This document shows, in pieces, positions 12,501 through 26,673 of a stretch of DNA of 64,000 nucleotides (position 1 is the stretch's first letter; each line of letters starts with the position of its first letter). The position numbers and the translations under genes were made by a program. Source of the stretch: Lottia gigantea (taxonomy: Eukaryota; Mollusca; Gastropoda; Lottiidae). The stretch is from positions 1,102,927-1,166,926 of the forward strand of contig NW_008709146.1 in NCBI RefSeq assembly GCF_000327385.1, written 5' to 3'. The notes beneath the pieces were generated by a model. The model made no database searches, was not told the DNA's origin, and saw only the letters and a program-made list of their open reading frames with translations.

Positions 12501-14633
12501 GATCTTTTTAATTACCTTTTAAAATGTTAGACACATCTTTTTTTTTAACTCAATTTCAAAAAGTCTGCCTTTTTTTGTTTTCTTGTGAAACGACATGAAG
12601 ATTTTGTTTAATTTCAATTTACTGAGTTTATTTAATTTGTTTACTAACGCTGAAGGTTATAGCTGGCAGTAGAACATGGAATACTGAGACTACATGTTGT
12701 GTAAAGTGTTCTAATTACTACTAACTTCACTTTTACTTTAGCATTAATACTTTTATCCTTTGACTCTTTCAAATATTTTTAGATCTTCATGTAAAATGAG
12801 CCAATATTAAGCCAGTAATTGTAAGATTTATCTCTAATTAATTCAATATCTTGGCTTACTTACAATTTTTCGCTTTAAACCACTTGTATTAAGTCAAAAA
12901 GATGTTCTTTCTTATATAAGTTCTGTCAGGCTCTTTGCTAATTATGTACATTTTAAGGAACTTTAAGTAAGGAGTCTGCGTTGTGTAACATTCATTTCAG
13001 ACTGTGCCTTCTAGGATGGTTTTTTAAAATGCTGTTTCATGCTTTTCAGATTTGTTTGCATACTTATTTTTTTTTAAATTCAAGATTCCAATAAAAATAT
13101 GCATGAGCTACAAAAAGACCGGTTCTAGAGGCGTACAAAAAATTTCTCAATGAATTTGAATTATTTAAAACTTGAGTTCTTTTCGCAATGAACCAAACAT
13201 TCTCTAAGTTAAAATCTTAAAGTAACATTTTAGCAGACTTAATGTGACATAATAGAACATAATAAGAATAATTTACTAGGTATTTATAACAGTATCTGGC
13301 GTCAGTAGGATTCTAAACTCTACAACTATCTGTGAACTTTAATAAAATAAACTCATTTGTACTTCAGGTAAATAAGAAAATAAAAGCTAATTTGACAGTG
13401 ACAATTGTATATTTATTATAGATGTTACAAGAAAGAAAGGGAGGTAATAGGAGTAGAAAATAAGACACCTGATTATTTTGACCCATGAGGTTTTCTATCT
13501 GTTGCCATTATCCAATTCCTGGCATCAAAGAGATTAGAGTTACAGGAATCTTACAATGTTTTCTCTTGTGGGCATCATAACTAACTCTGGTAGTCTCTGC
13601 CCTTTTAGGAAATCACAACTAATCTGTCTCTGGATTCTATGATTTTAAAAGGATTTTCACAACAACAGAAATGCTTTCAGTCATGGTTTCACTAATTTTT
13701 TCAGTAACTTTGTGAACTACAGATGGTAACTCTTTACATCTATCGCAAAAAATAAATCATATATTGTACTTGGACAAGTTGGCATTTTAATTCAAAGCAT
13801 GACTTTTATCTGTAACATTTACATCACTGCAAAAGCTGTCAGGTATTGCGCAAAAATGTAACTTGACATGGACCAACCCAATTGAAAAATTACCAGAGTA
13901 CCAGGCAGGACCTTCCTTTCTATCTTCTTTATAAATATGTTTTGCTGCTGTCATTGAACATGATTTCATATCAACAGCTTGATTTATATTTCTATATCTG
14001 GTCAAAATGACTAACTTATCTTTGTAAAAAACAATTGTTTGAAGTATAGAGATACAGATGACAGTTATCAAACCCACATTCAATGTTTATTGAAATATAC
14101 CATCAGGTTTAAAAGGGATAAAAGGAACCATTAAGATTAGGAGTGGGAGTAAATATGACATATTTTTAACTTTTCTTGACAGAAGTTATTTCAAGGATCT
14201 ATGAAGTATGCTGACTTGAAAGTTGAATTAAAATCACCTTTTATATAATAGACTCATTAACAGCAGTTTTTATTTTTTTTGCACTTTTGGCTGGTAATTT
14301 ATATTCTGAGAAAGCTACAGCAGACAGAAAAAATTATTTAAGAAAATTGTCAGATCATCCCTAAATTTCTTACAATTTTGGCTAATTAATAAATTGAAAC
14401 CACATGATTTTGTGTCTAATAACATGTTGTTTAATTAATGCAACATGAAAACAAACAAGACTCATTGGTACACTTCATAGCCACATTCTAGAAATACTTT
14501 CATGGCATGCCAAGCTTTTCATCAATTTTGAAATATAATGTATTTGTATGAATTCATGTGTACCTGGAAACTCAACTTTAAAAAGTGACAAACATAAAAG
14601 TAGGTCTACATCATTACCCCATCCACCCACCCA
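9546..14633. other. Non-coding AT-rich stretch, no gene recognised
   Basis: Open frames here are short. Those that look protein-like at first sight (minus strand 10,238-10,603 and 13,787-14,083) start at TTG with a stop just upstream and no ATG start. A 12,001-12,249 plus-strand frame contains a hydrophobic run (WYLFLVVVFNIMGLASFIL) but no splice sites or recognisable domain. I treat all of these as chance frames in AT-rich DNA. Confidence 0.55.
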
Positions 14634-14775
14634 TTTAACAAAACCATACCAACCCACCCTTTTAACATACCCTTACCAATCCACCTTTTTAACAAAACCA
14701 TACCAACCCACCTTTTTAACTTAACCAACCCTTACTACTTATTTAACATAACCACAAGACCGTAACTTAACACCC
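14634..14775. repeat. 27-bp minisatellite, about five units, C-rich on +
   Basis: The anchor tttaac recurs at 14,634, 14,661, 14,688, 14,715 and 14,742, an exact 27-bp period. A typical unit is tttaacaaaaccatacc followed by aacccacctt. The + strand is rich in A and C with almost no G; its complement is G/T-rich. A looser C-rich flank extends left to about 14,618 (catccacccaccc) and right to about 14,880. Confidence 0.88.
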
Positions 14776-17700
14776 ACCCAGTTAAATTAAAAATATTCAG
14801 ATTTAAATTAAAAATATCCAGATCTCACAAAACATTTAAATAACCATACCTAACCTACCATCCATCCACAAAGTATTTTAGATGAAGTCAACAAAATAAA
14901 TTGACAATAATCACACAAAACATTGGTTCAAAAGTTTTGATTTTGGTAATTAGTGTGTACAATTAAATCATAAATATAATTATATTATTATATATTCTAA
15001 GTGTATGTAATATTTTATGATCACGCATTTTTCAACACATCATAAAAATGTAGTCAGTTTGCGTAAAATAGTATTACATTACTTTTTTCTCAGAATTTTA
15101 CTCAAATTAAATTGAAAATCTTCTTATAAAGTCATTAAATCTGATATTTTATTAGTGTAAACTAGTAGTAAAAACTCCTTCGTCATTTTCACGTCATTTT
15201 CTCATGAAATATGCTAAAACATTTCTTAAAATAGTTTGATGGATTTCAGCAAATAAAATGCCAATCTTGTAAAAGTAGTGCCCAGAGATTTGATAATAAA
15301 TTCCGGAAGTTAAACAGTGCCCTGCTGCTATGTACCATTATAATTGGTTTGGGATTTAGAGGATTATTGAAGATGATTGAAATTTTGTCTCTTTAATGCT
15401 TTCTTGGAACTTAAAAGTACACTCAACCTTTGGCATTTTGTTAATTTTATAGCATATAGTCTTTGTTAGAGCAATATCATACCTAAAGAATTTCAAATTA
15501 AAAATTTGCACTTAAATCTCCAAGATTTTATATTAAGACAATAATTTTTATGGGAGTGTTCAGAAAACATGTTATTTATTAGAGCATTAAAAGTTTTGAC
15601 ATTCAGAATATACTCATAATAATAATAAAGGCAAGATACCGTTTTTATGTAAATTTTTACAATTAAATGTAGTGACCGTAACGAAAATAACGTTATATTT
15701 TGTGATAGCATTCAAAGATTTAAAAAGAACTGTTAGATTTGAATAGAGTGTATATAATGAAATATTTACAGTAATTTGAGGACAGTATTATCTATTGAAT
15801 ATCATTTTGTAAAAATAACATATCATATTACTGCTACATCCTTCAAGCCGGAAACACCATTGTTACTCTTACATACATTTCTAGAAATATTAAATATGAC
15901 ACTTTAATTCATAAGAAGGATTTTTAACAAAGATTTCAAAATGAACCAAGAAATCTGAGACTATTAAGCCAAAAAGAATACCCACTCAATCTGAACAAAA
16001 ATCCCTTTGAACTTTGTTTCCATCCACATGAAATGTGGAGAGTATATTGGTGTCACCTATGTCCCTTATTTATGAGTTATTGCCTTTCTTTTTGAAGACA
16101 AATTAAATTTTTGCTCATAAACCCTCTAGAGGGCATAATTCTTGTCAGATTTGGACAAAAATAATGTTAATTATCACCTAAAAAAAACTTTGAAAGAAGT
16201 TTATGAAGGTTGAATATTCCAAACTGGTGATTGTTTCTGAACTGCCAAAGAGTATTATCTAAAATCAAAGCTGCCAGTGGGTGTATATAACCTTGATTGG
16301 CAATTTATCTTAATGATATCCATATATTCAGGTTAAAACAAACTGTAATATTGGATTTGCAATGTGATTTTTGTACAATCCCTTTATAAACGAAAAACCA
16401 TCTTCAAATACAACCCATATCAATTTCTTACCTATACAAAGAAATCTTCTATAGACAGCATTAAAAAAACAAAGCAAGGTTTCAATAGTTTCGATAGTCA
16501 ACATCAATAAAGTTCAAATAAAATATTAGTACTTTTACTAGGAATTGAGAAACTATTAATAAAGTCTAGCACAAACAGATTTATAAAGAACAGAATTATT
16601 TAAGTAATAAAAAAAAGTGCTGAAAGAAATCTTATGAACTTAAAATTTCTAATAATTTCACACATTAGTAGTTTTTGATAATAACATCTTTTATACATCA
16701 TATTCCCTCCCTTCAATATTTTCATAAAAAACACACCAGTCTTTCAAACGTTGTCAGATCATGGTAATTTTTGTCTGGGCGACTGAAAACATCAAGTTTA
16801 ATCATGAAAACATCAGACTCGATATTCCCTATTAAATTGATTAAAATAGAATGAAAAATAGCTCTGAGACAACCGTGTCAAGTCGAATACCAAAATAGTA
16901 TATTAGCAGTCTATTATTTTTCTTACATTTTACTTATTTTTCTACCTACATTTTGTTGACTGGTAAAATGATGGTTATGATCAACACATCAAAGGCTGCT
17001 AGAGATTCTTCTAATTTTATGTTTATTTCAACATGGTTATTTTTTATAAAACACAGCAATAACTCATAATACAAACTATTTCTTTTTGTCAGTTCTTAAA
17101 ATAGTTTACAAGAATTCAAGGTAAATACATACACATCTATGTACTTTGATGATGCCATTTGAAGTGTGTTTCAGAGCAGCACTTTTATGTTTTATGAAGA
17201 TTTTCTTTGATCCTAACCTATAACTATAAACCTTCAACAAGAAGCAATAGCTCTGACTTGTTTACAGAGATATTACAATTGAAGGCAAATACAAATCCTG
17301 AATGGTTGACAAAGTATTCACATTTACTGATTGGCAGCTTTAATTATTCATCTGACGTAGAAACACTTGAATGCATTGTTTTGTGTTCTTAAAGTTAACC
17401 AGGAATCACTTTGGGACATTATCCAAATTGATAATCATCTGTTTAAAATTCTTACCAAAACCATGAAATTTTTATCAACAAACTGTATCAGTATATAGTT
17501 ATTTTTGGGTGAAATTCAATTGTTTGTGGAATTTTAGATAGGTATACTTATCTTATGGTAATATTTTTGATGGATGGGTTTTTACTTTCAAATATATACA
17601 AGACAGACTGGTAATGAAAAATGAACACTGGTAGAATTATCAATAATGAAAGAGGAGAAATGAAAAGTTTGGTTAAATGAGAAAACATTGACAAAAGAAA

Positions 17701-20403
17701 GTTAAAAAATAGTTACTGTCTATATAGAAGGCAATGAAATATAGGGTAGACAATGATTTTAACCATGGTCTTTGTAACGTAATAAAATATTAGCCAGGAG
17801 ATGGAATGATAGGTTTAATCTTCATTTGATTAGTCTGATCCCAAGACCTTCTATTTAATCGTTAAAGTAACATTTCACAAAGAGCACTCTTTGATACTGT
17901 GGAATATTGAACCATTTCAATCTTCCGATCTTGAAAGACTGTTTGCTCCTAATTGGGCTAACAAAGGTGGGTAACACTATGCAATACACACTGAGAAGAT
18001 ATTTCTGGAGGAGGGGCATAAGCTAAGCCCAAAAGATTTCAGATCATTAACATGTTCAGGTTATGGCACAAGGAGCTTTAGCTTAATATTCATTCAGAAT
18101 GAACTATATGATTTTTCCTGCATCACTGATAAAGGAAAAAACCTGATAGAAGGGCCAGTATAGTATTGAAATAGTAAGCAACATCAATCTGTTGTAATAA
18201 TTATACACAAGAGTAAGATAAGAACGGGGACTATTTGACAATATTTGTATTACTAGATGAGATAGAAGGATGTCTAATGTAACAGTTTAACCATATGTTA
18301 CATGTATTTAGTCAAAGTCAATGTATATTTTTGAAAGGTAAAATGTTTAGATGAACCTAAAATTATTATTTATGGGCTAATTCTGTCGAACGGTAATGTA
18401 GAATTCTTCTCATAAACAACTTGTAACTTTGTGTTTTTCTACAAGAAAACAGCTGATGGGGTTCAAATGAAAACCACCTCCACTAGTTCATGATTATATT
18501 AGCATTGTAAGAAATATGAATAATGAATAAAGATTGCACTAAGTTTTTTATCCTCTTGGTCACACAAGGTGCAAATAAACTTGGTGGTTATACAACCCAT
18601 TTCTGTTAGCTATCCTTAATTCTAGCCTTTTACGATGGCTTTCTTTAATGCAAGCCCTTTCCTAATATGTTATCAAAAACAACTGCAGTGGATAAAAAGG
18701 ACATACAATTTGGAATAGCATTAGCATGATCAACCAGCTGTAATATACGAATCATGCTAGCTTTGTAATCAAATCAGAAAGATAACCATTGAACCTTTGA
18801 TATTATGCATTATTGACATAACATATGAAGATACTTTCATTAATGAATAGAAATAAAGGAGATTTTTCAGAAAGAAACTAAATGATTAGAAACTGGTATT
18901 TGTCTTGATATACATGAATAATCAGGAAACGTATAATCACATTCTCAAAGGATTTTATATTATAAATGCCATCAATCGTAGGCTTTTACAACAATTATTC
19001 TATACAAATCTAAGTAGCACTGTTGGCACAGCTGTCACACTTGATTTTACTGGCATATTCCATGCATGAGTCTTGTTTTTTTTTTTTGTCTTGCGAGCCA
19101 GATTTGATATATTATTGTGTATCACTATATGATAGATGTTAGATACATGACTAGAAATAGAAGTTAAAATGCAAAGATGTTTTCAGACTTTACATATATA
19201 ATATTAGTTTGTCCCTGGAGGATATAACTGGAGATTCAATACAGTGTTAACACACGTTAAAAGATCATTTTGTTTCCTCAAACTTCAATGTATATTGATC
19301 GAGACCAAAAGGATAACTCTTAATCGTCCTATTGATTACGCTAACTACCTTTTCAAGACGACAAAAATCGTTTAGTATTTGAAAGAGTTAGGATTTGAAT
19401 CGTCTTGCTAGACTACTTGTGATGTAAATACAGTGTGAAGAGTTTATATGATGATGAGTAAATGAGAGACTTCTAGACAATTACTGGTAAAGATCACTGT
19501 TGATTTCCATTCAACACAGGATCTACCCATGTCTGATCATCTTCTATGAATCAGGTCCCTGATATGACTTTTCCTTTGACTTTTAGATTAAGGTCATTCC
19601 ACCTCAGATTCTACCAAAGAAAATATATTGGGCATTCTCATGCTAGTTAGTTCGGCAAAGGAATTTGTATTTGATTTAGACATCATTCCATTGTGAATTC
19701 ACGCCAAAACCATTGTCTGTAAGAGCATTTATCACTATAGTTTAAAATTTGATAATTCATTATGGTCATCTGTTATTGTCAAAATAAATTTCACCATTAT
19801 CGATTTTTATATCAAATGTGAACTAAATTGAAATGGTGGTCTATAACTGATAGGTTTCTTTCACCACACTTGTACACCCAGACGATCTCACCACTGCTTG
19901 GCAGTTTGAATAAAAGACTTTCTGCTAAAATAAACATCAGATGAATGGGGTGACGTAACATGGCCATGAAAGTAATTCCCTAAATAGAAGAGAGGAAAAT
20001 GAAGGTTATAATTAAATAAATCTTCCCATGGATTTTATGAGAGTTATATCCCCTGTCTCTGATTGACTGCAGAATAATGTAATAAAGTGATCGGCATGCT
20101 TACGGGGTAATGATCAGCCATACAATGTACTAAATTAGCTTATTGAGGATCACTTCTTCGACCAAAATAACTCATTTAAATATGGTTTACTGAAGATTAA
20201 TAAAGCTGAGAAGGAATATGGATAGTTATTTTTTTTCTCATATCATGGGTTATGGATATAGACAAATCCATGCAGTGTGCAAGAAAGAAAACTATCTGAC
20301 TTTGTGATGATTTTGTTTTTGTTACATAATGCAATAATACCTATACTTTGACAAATGGAGAAATCACATGAAATCTTAAAGGGCTTATAACCTTTATCTT
20401 AAA
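14776..20403. other. Non-coding AT-rich stretch, no gene recognised
   Basis: No coding exon, RNA gene or clear element was identified. The part around 16,010-16,240 (including ctctagagggcataattc) reads like a dispersed repeat, but I could not confirm that from one copy. A 13-base T run sits near 19,076. Confidence 0.55.
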
Positions 20404-20514
20404 GTCCTTTTAATTTCTTGTCTGTCGTCCTTTCAAATTCTGGTCCTTATAATTTCTGGTCTGTCATCCTTTTAAATTCTGGTCCTTTTAATTTCTGATC
20501 TGTCGTCCTTTTAG
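20404..20514. repeat. 39-bp tandem repeat, about 2.8 units
   Basis: The motif tctgtcgtcc (or tctgtcatcc) starts at 20,421, 20,460 and 20,499, an exact 39-bp spacing, with a partial unit to the left. Each unit itself contains two related halves built on tcctttt-aatttctgg, so the array probably arose by doubling a roughly 20-bp ancestor. Confidence 0.87.
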
Positions 20515-23500
20515 GTGTTTCATCTACTACACAATGTCAAATATTGAATATTCTCCCCTATTTATCAAAATGAAAAAGTGCAGCTACGATAACAGCCATT
20601 TTGCAATTCATGCACAATAATTTAAGTAAACATCTCCAACTGGCCATTTTCTTAAAGAGTTCTCCAAGGCATCAAGCCATGATCTTTGTCAATAGAGCTT
20701 AAAACCAATCAATTGACTGTTTGACTTGGTATTTATTTCCGCTTGAAGAGATTGAGATTTAAATTTCTGTAGTTGTGTGTTTGGCAAATAACTAACAGTC
20801 ACTATCGATCTGGTCAATTTACAAGTAAATGACGTGATGCATTGCATGCAATTCTTAATGAACTGTGATATGTCGTCAAGAAGTTTTGGAATTGACTTCA
20901 ACGTTCTTAAGACAGATGCAATAATGAAATTTATGACTCAACTGTTCAAAAATTCTTAAACTCACATGAAAATCTCAAAAAGTTTAAGATCGAATTAATT
21001 AAGAATAAAAAGTTAATGTTGAGAAAGGAAATGATTCATGTGTACAATTATAGTTATTCACCATGTTGATTAAATAAGGGAACATAAAAAATGGTATAAT
21101 TCTCCTGGGTTTTATTTAACACAATGTTTCCAAACTTTACATTTTCATCAAGTAAAATGAGGTTTATGTGCCAATCTATCTGTCCAAGAGAATCTGCATA
21201 TGTTGCTGAATGTCAAGATTCACAATTACATTCTTTAATTGACAGATGACCTTCAATTTACTGGTTTGACAATAAACAATACACATCTGTATTATATTGT
21301 ACAGGGACATTAACAGGCACTAAATTATCAAACACAGGCAGATTTTTCTCAAACTATTTCAATGGTTTACTATCAAATAACTCAGCTTTTCACTTCAAAC
21401 AATTCCTTATCCTTAAACTCATTTAGCACCACTACTGTTTTAATGAACACCATGTTCAAATAACAATAATTTCCAGGTGTATTTATTAATGTTCACATCT
21501 GATTATCATTCCAATAGAACACAATACATATTCAATTATTTTGACATCAGACCACTATTATTTCATCCTGTTTCTAATTACAAGCTGAAGGCATAAATCT
21601 TTTAAGTTTATGTCGGGTTCATGTTAACAATTCATGCATGTACTTCACAAAACATTTATTGATTCTGGTGGGATTTGTGGAATATCAAGAGTAAATACGG
21701 TGAAATTTTGTTAAGAATTAAATCATAGTGAATTAAATCTCATGTGATATAACACAAGTGCATGTCAAAAAGGAATTATTGAGAGATGTCTGTTAGGATC
21801 ACAACAATAAATAGATAAACCTGCTGCTGCATTTGTTTTCATTGTAACAAAAGTCAGTATTGTTCTATTATATTCTGTTAAATGAAATTGAAACCAAACA
21901 GCTATTCTAGTAGAATGATTCTATAATGAAAATCAAACTATTGACAAAAAAGCACACCATTCACTATTGGCTCATTCTGATTATTTGAATATGATATAAA
22001 CCATTACATGATTTAGATACAGCCCATAATATAAAGTAAAATATAAATGAAAAAGATACTCATTAAAAAATTAAGATAAACGAAAACACGATTCAGATAA
22101 AACTGAATGATATTCAGATATAATATCATGTATATAGAATACTCATTGAAATATTAAGATTAACCACATCAAGATTCAGATTAAGCTGTATTGTATTCAG
22201 ATATAATATCAAGTTTAATGTTCAGTTATGATACTTCATATACAATTAAGATAAAAGTGCAATATTCAGATGAACTATTAAAAGACTAACTTATATGATG
22301 TAAGAAATCTGTCCATGCTGTAAGATGTTATATTCAGATCTGAAATAACATCTCCAAGTATAGCAGAAGCCTTTCATGTTTCTTGCCGCCAGTCTACCCA
22401 GTGGCCCTTGCTTTGATGACTTATGTTTTGATATAATTATGATGAAAATGTCTATAAAATAGGAAGAATGATATGACTTGATGAAATACATTTGGCCAGC
22501 CTCATAATATAATTGTTTCTTTATAGAGATAGGTTGATAAAAAATAAGTTGAGATGTCAAGATGACAGAAGAATCATCTCTGTTTCTTCTCAAAATATTT
22601 ATAGACATTTTTGACATTTCTGAGGAATATTAGTTCAATTTTTCCATTATCGGAAAAACAGAATTTCTGAAATTAGATATGAAAAATTTATCAAACAACT
22701 ATAAAGACAAAAAGTAAATCGCAAGTCTATACCAGAAAAGATAATGAGGCAAAAACTCAGTGGTTGTCTTCTAGTACATTGAACTATGTATGGAGATAAG
22801 GATTGATTCTGTAGTAATTGCAGAACTCATTAGCGCTATGTAAATAGGTTGCACAGTATCTTTACACAATCAGTGTCACTTTTCATTTGTTCTTTCTTCA
22901 ATTCATGATACACATTTTTACTGATTCTAGTACAACAGAATATTATCAATCTTATAACATATATAACAACTTTTAATTAACCAGTTTAGAAATTCAAAGT
23001 AAAAGATAATTATATATTAATTTCTCTCAATAGACTGTTTATTAAGTAATATTCAATAAGCCAAATTGGTACATAATCATGCTATGTTTCCATTTCTGCT
23101 TGATGTTTTCCTTTTACACTTTAGATTTATTGAGATTGTATGTTCATTTGCAACATACTAAACTAAGGAAATAATTCTGCGAAAACAATTCTTAAACATA
23201 AGAAAGAAAGGTTTTTCCATTGTAAATTTTTCAAAAAAAGAGACTTATTGGCTGCAACGAGTCTAATATTTTGTTTTCTTGTAAGGGTTCCATTCATTCT
23301 GTTGATTACATGATTTGATTTGATTCAGATTTATTCTATTATAAACAGACCATATTATCCTTTATAAAAGATATTCTTACCACCAACTTGGTTAATTATA
23401 TTCTTCAGTTACCCTAATAATCGTCAATTCTAATTTTCTTTCTGACTTCAAGTGTCTAAATAGGGTGATAAAGAAGTCTAAGAGAGAAAATATATAACAT

Positions 23501-26500
23501 GTTGATTTTATTCTTCAATTCACTAGCAGACAGAACATCTCATAAAATTAGACATTGGCAACTTTAAACTGTTCTTTAATAAGCATTGAACTGTTTATTT
23601 GAATTAGTTTTACACTTCTTTTTAAAATAACGATTCGAAATTTATTCCTAAGAATGATTTGATTTGTGGAACTAAATTTTACATTTTGTCTGAATAATAA
23701 CAACCTATTATGCTTTTCAAAATAATCATTTTCTGGACCCTTCCAAGGAGCAACAAAGATGGGAAGTTTTATTTCTAATAAATTCTGTTATCAACCTGGA
23801 ATAAAATTCATTTTGACATAACATGAATCTAAAGCAGTCCTTTCCTGATGTACAAATGTTTCTCATATCTAAAGCAATCAGTAATGGTCATTGATACAGA
23901 TACTAACAGCTCCAAGCAAGATTGTGTATTGAGTAGGTGTAGGTACATTATTACCACAGATCTTATCTGTCTGGTTCATTAATTACATTTCATATACAGT
24001 AGTATTTAATGCCTAATATCATAGACTGTGGCCTTGGAGAACAGTCAATACCAATCAATGTGTGTAATGTTTGGAACATTCCAGAAGATAGTCCAAGAAT
24101 TACATGAAACACCTGCAGCATTATTGATTTCATCTTTCACTGTCTGTTACATCAGCCCTTGTACCTAACATTTCTTTTCCACTATTTCTTACCGGTATAT
24201 CATTATTACACCAAGTGCATTAGTACTTGGTCCTCAAAGAAGTCTAATTTTTGTAAGAATGGTCCAATTACAAAGAGTTTCTTAGATTGCTGCAAGGCAT
24301 GTAGGAATAATTTTAATAAAAAAAGACAAAAGAGAAGCTTATCATATATATATGTTGGACTAAATCTTTTTTGAAACAAGTGCCTGACCTCTCAAATGAA
24401 TGAAGTATTTGATTAATTTGAACTATGTAAGTTGTTTGTAACTATAAGTAAGAAGGATTCTCCTGTAAATTGTATAATTCAAGAACATCAGTCAGTGTCT
24501 AGCCAATTAATCAGATAGCTTGTCCTGCTGATATTCTGATCTACTTAAGACATTTCATTACCACCTTCCTAACAACATATCAGCATTGTGAGGAAATCAC
24601 TGTGTATTATTGAGGTAGACATAATGTTTCAAGTTAACATAAGTACAATTAGTGTCTGTCAAAAGTCAACACTTTTAGTCCTACAGATTGCACAATAATC
24701 AATCTGGTCTCAAGCCGAATTAATCCTTGACCAGACTAAAGGCTTATGTCACAAGCCATCTGCGGATATGTCAGTTAACTGAATTTAATGTTACATGACA
24801 AATACTCATTACTTATCAGTTAATGAAATGAATGGAGTTTTACATCCTACTCTTCTGCACCTTATTGAACTAATGGAGATGGACAATGCACTACAATGTG
24901 TAATGAAGCAAAATTTGCCAGGACAGTAGTTATGGCCTACTCTTTCAATTTTCAACAGTCAAGAGGTCTTTAAATTGGCACAGTCTGTAGCAGAAGATCC
25001 CTCCGTTTATTGTCCCATCCGAACTTATCAGTTAAGGGGTAGAAAAATTAGATTTATTGCCTCATGTAAGATATTAACCTTACTGATGGGATCAAACATG
25101 TTCAGCCATTAAGGTCCATCATTGGCACTATCTATGCAACAATTAACAACCACACACTAAATTCATGTGATACTTCCCAATAAAATTGTTGGTACCATTA
25201 TGATTTAGCTGAACGCTTAAGCAAAGATCATTAATCTTTTGAATTGTTTTAATCTAGTCTTTGAAATTTGTGAAAATCATGAAAGCTGGAGGTCATGAGT
25301 TTCAATAATATTACTATTGACTTCACAGGAATCTCTTCATAAAACTATAGAATTAGGAACAGATTTGAGAAAATATCTAATCAAATTGCAATTCCAGAGA
25401 TAAAATGCTTTTTGATTAATTTTTCTCAAAGAAACTGAAGACAGTTTTGATGAATGTTAGTTAAATCTCCACAGACTCATAATATTTAGTTAATATATTT
25501 TTAAACCAAGCCAATAATCCAGGATATATTAATTTCGGACCAAATGAGTCTTGGGCTTGCAATTGATTCATTCTATTCTAATCTTCCTGACACAACTTTC
25601 AGAAAAATAATCAAAAACTTATGACAAGACAAACAATTTTTAATATTTCACTGTTTTTAATGTCATTATTTACTAAGACAGTTGGTAGTGGAAGTCTAAG
25701 ATAGAATATTTGAGTGGTAATCTTGTCATTTGATATATAAACAATGGGAATTGTCTGATCATTTGTCTTTAAAGTAACTATCATTAAATTTTCTTTGTAT
25801 AAAATTGATTATGACTATGCAAAGCTTAAAAAATTCAATATAATAAATTGCTGTAGTAACCAATACATAAAAATGATAGCTGTTGTCTTTCTGAATGATG
25901 GTTTTAGTATACCTTTATTTCTGTGTGACCCACTGCAATTCAAATTGTTGACAAAACGTATAAGAAGGGGCTTCTATGAAATTGAATTAGAATTTCCTTT
26001 AAACTAGTCATTTGTCTTGTTGTCTGGCATGGTGCCTGAAACTTTATTCAATTGATATATAAGAGGAATATTGTATTTTGAGTAAATCTGATATAGAGTT
26101 GTCTGGGGAAGAAGAATTCCAGTGTCATTAAAGGAAATCTTACAATTGTAGATAGAGATGAGTAATATCTACAACTTGATAGTATTCTTAATCACAAAAT
26201 TGTATTCTCTTAACACATCTTTTACTTTTTCATGGACATTTTCTCTTTACACATAGATGACTTCTTAAGCAATGTGCAAAAATCCTTACACCATACATTC
26301 TAACTCAATATATTCCATATTTAAATTAACGAACTGCACAAACAATACTCTCTTACTGAGGGTAATGCCTGTGCTTTCGTGGCATTACTTAAATGCAACG
26401 TTACACCTTATATAATTTCTATATATATATATATAGTTCCAGCTTAGGTCAATCGTGTACCCTTTACAATTATTTCAAAATTCTTCTCTCCAACTCTTGT

Positions 26501-26548
26501 TCTTTGTACTGATATGAAATACTAACTAACTGATTTTTCTCTTTCCAG
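20515..26548. other. Non-coding stretch directly upstream of the Ig exons
   Basis: This is probably intron of the immunoglobulin gene, because the exon at 26,549 opens with a strong acceptor and an incomplete codon and so needs an upstream exon. No signal-peptide exon with an in-phase donor was recognised here. It contains an 84-bp tandem duplication at about 22,054-22,275 (listed separately) and an (AT)n run near 26,415-26,437. Confidence 0.55.
22054..22275. repeat. Diverged tandem duplication, about 84-bp unit
   Basis: The string atactcatt opens units near 22,054 and 22,139. Both copies share attcagataa/attaag and the stretch attcagatataatatca. A third, more diverged part-copy (gatacttcatat, aattaagataaaa, attcagatgaac) follows to about 22,275. 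Nothing suggests coding. Confidence 0.7.
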
Positions 26549-26673
26549 CCAGGGCAGCAAGACCATTGACCTATACGTTACCCACATTTGTTGATACAGA
26601 AAGAAACATAACAGCAGAAGTTGGTCAAACAGCAAGATTACCTTGTGTACTTAAAAACCTCGGCCCTAAAATG
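26549..26673 (+). CDS. Exon: linker and first half of Ig1
   Basis: The acceptor tttctctttccag ends at 26,548 and the donor atg|gtaaag follows 26,673. The exon opens with two bases (cc) that finish a codon begun upstream (intron phase 1), then reads RAARPLTYTLPTFVD, a sequon NIT, and RLPC, the first Ig cysteine, ending LGPKM in phase 0. A TTG near 26,566 is not a start; the frame is open from the splice site. Splitting Ig1 between its two beta sheets just before the conserved tryptophan is reasonable for this family. Confidence 0.9.

Noticed and set aside
13787-14083. 98-codon minus-strand frame with a hydrophobic start
   Set aside because: The start is a TTG with an in-frame stop six bases upstream, the first ATG is internal, and no family resemblance or splice context was seen.
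22291-22617. 108-codon minus-strand frame with ATG start
   Set aside because: Low-complexity composition, no domain, no splice context, next to a decayed tandem repeat.
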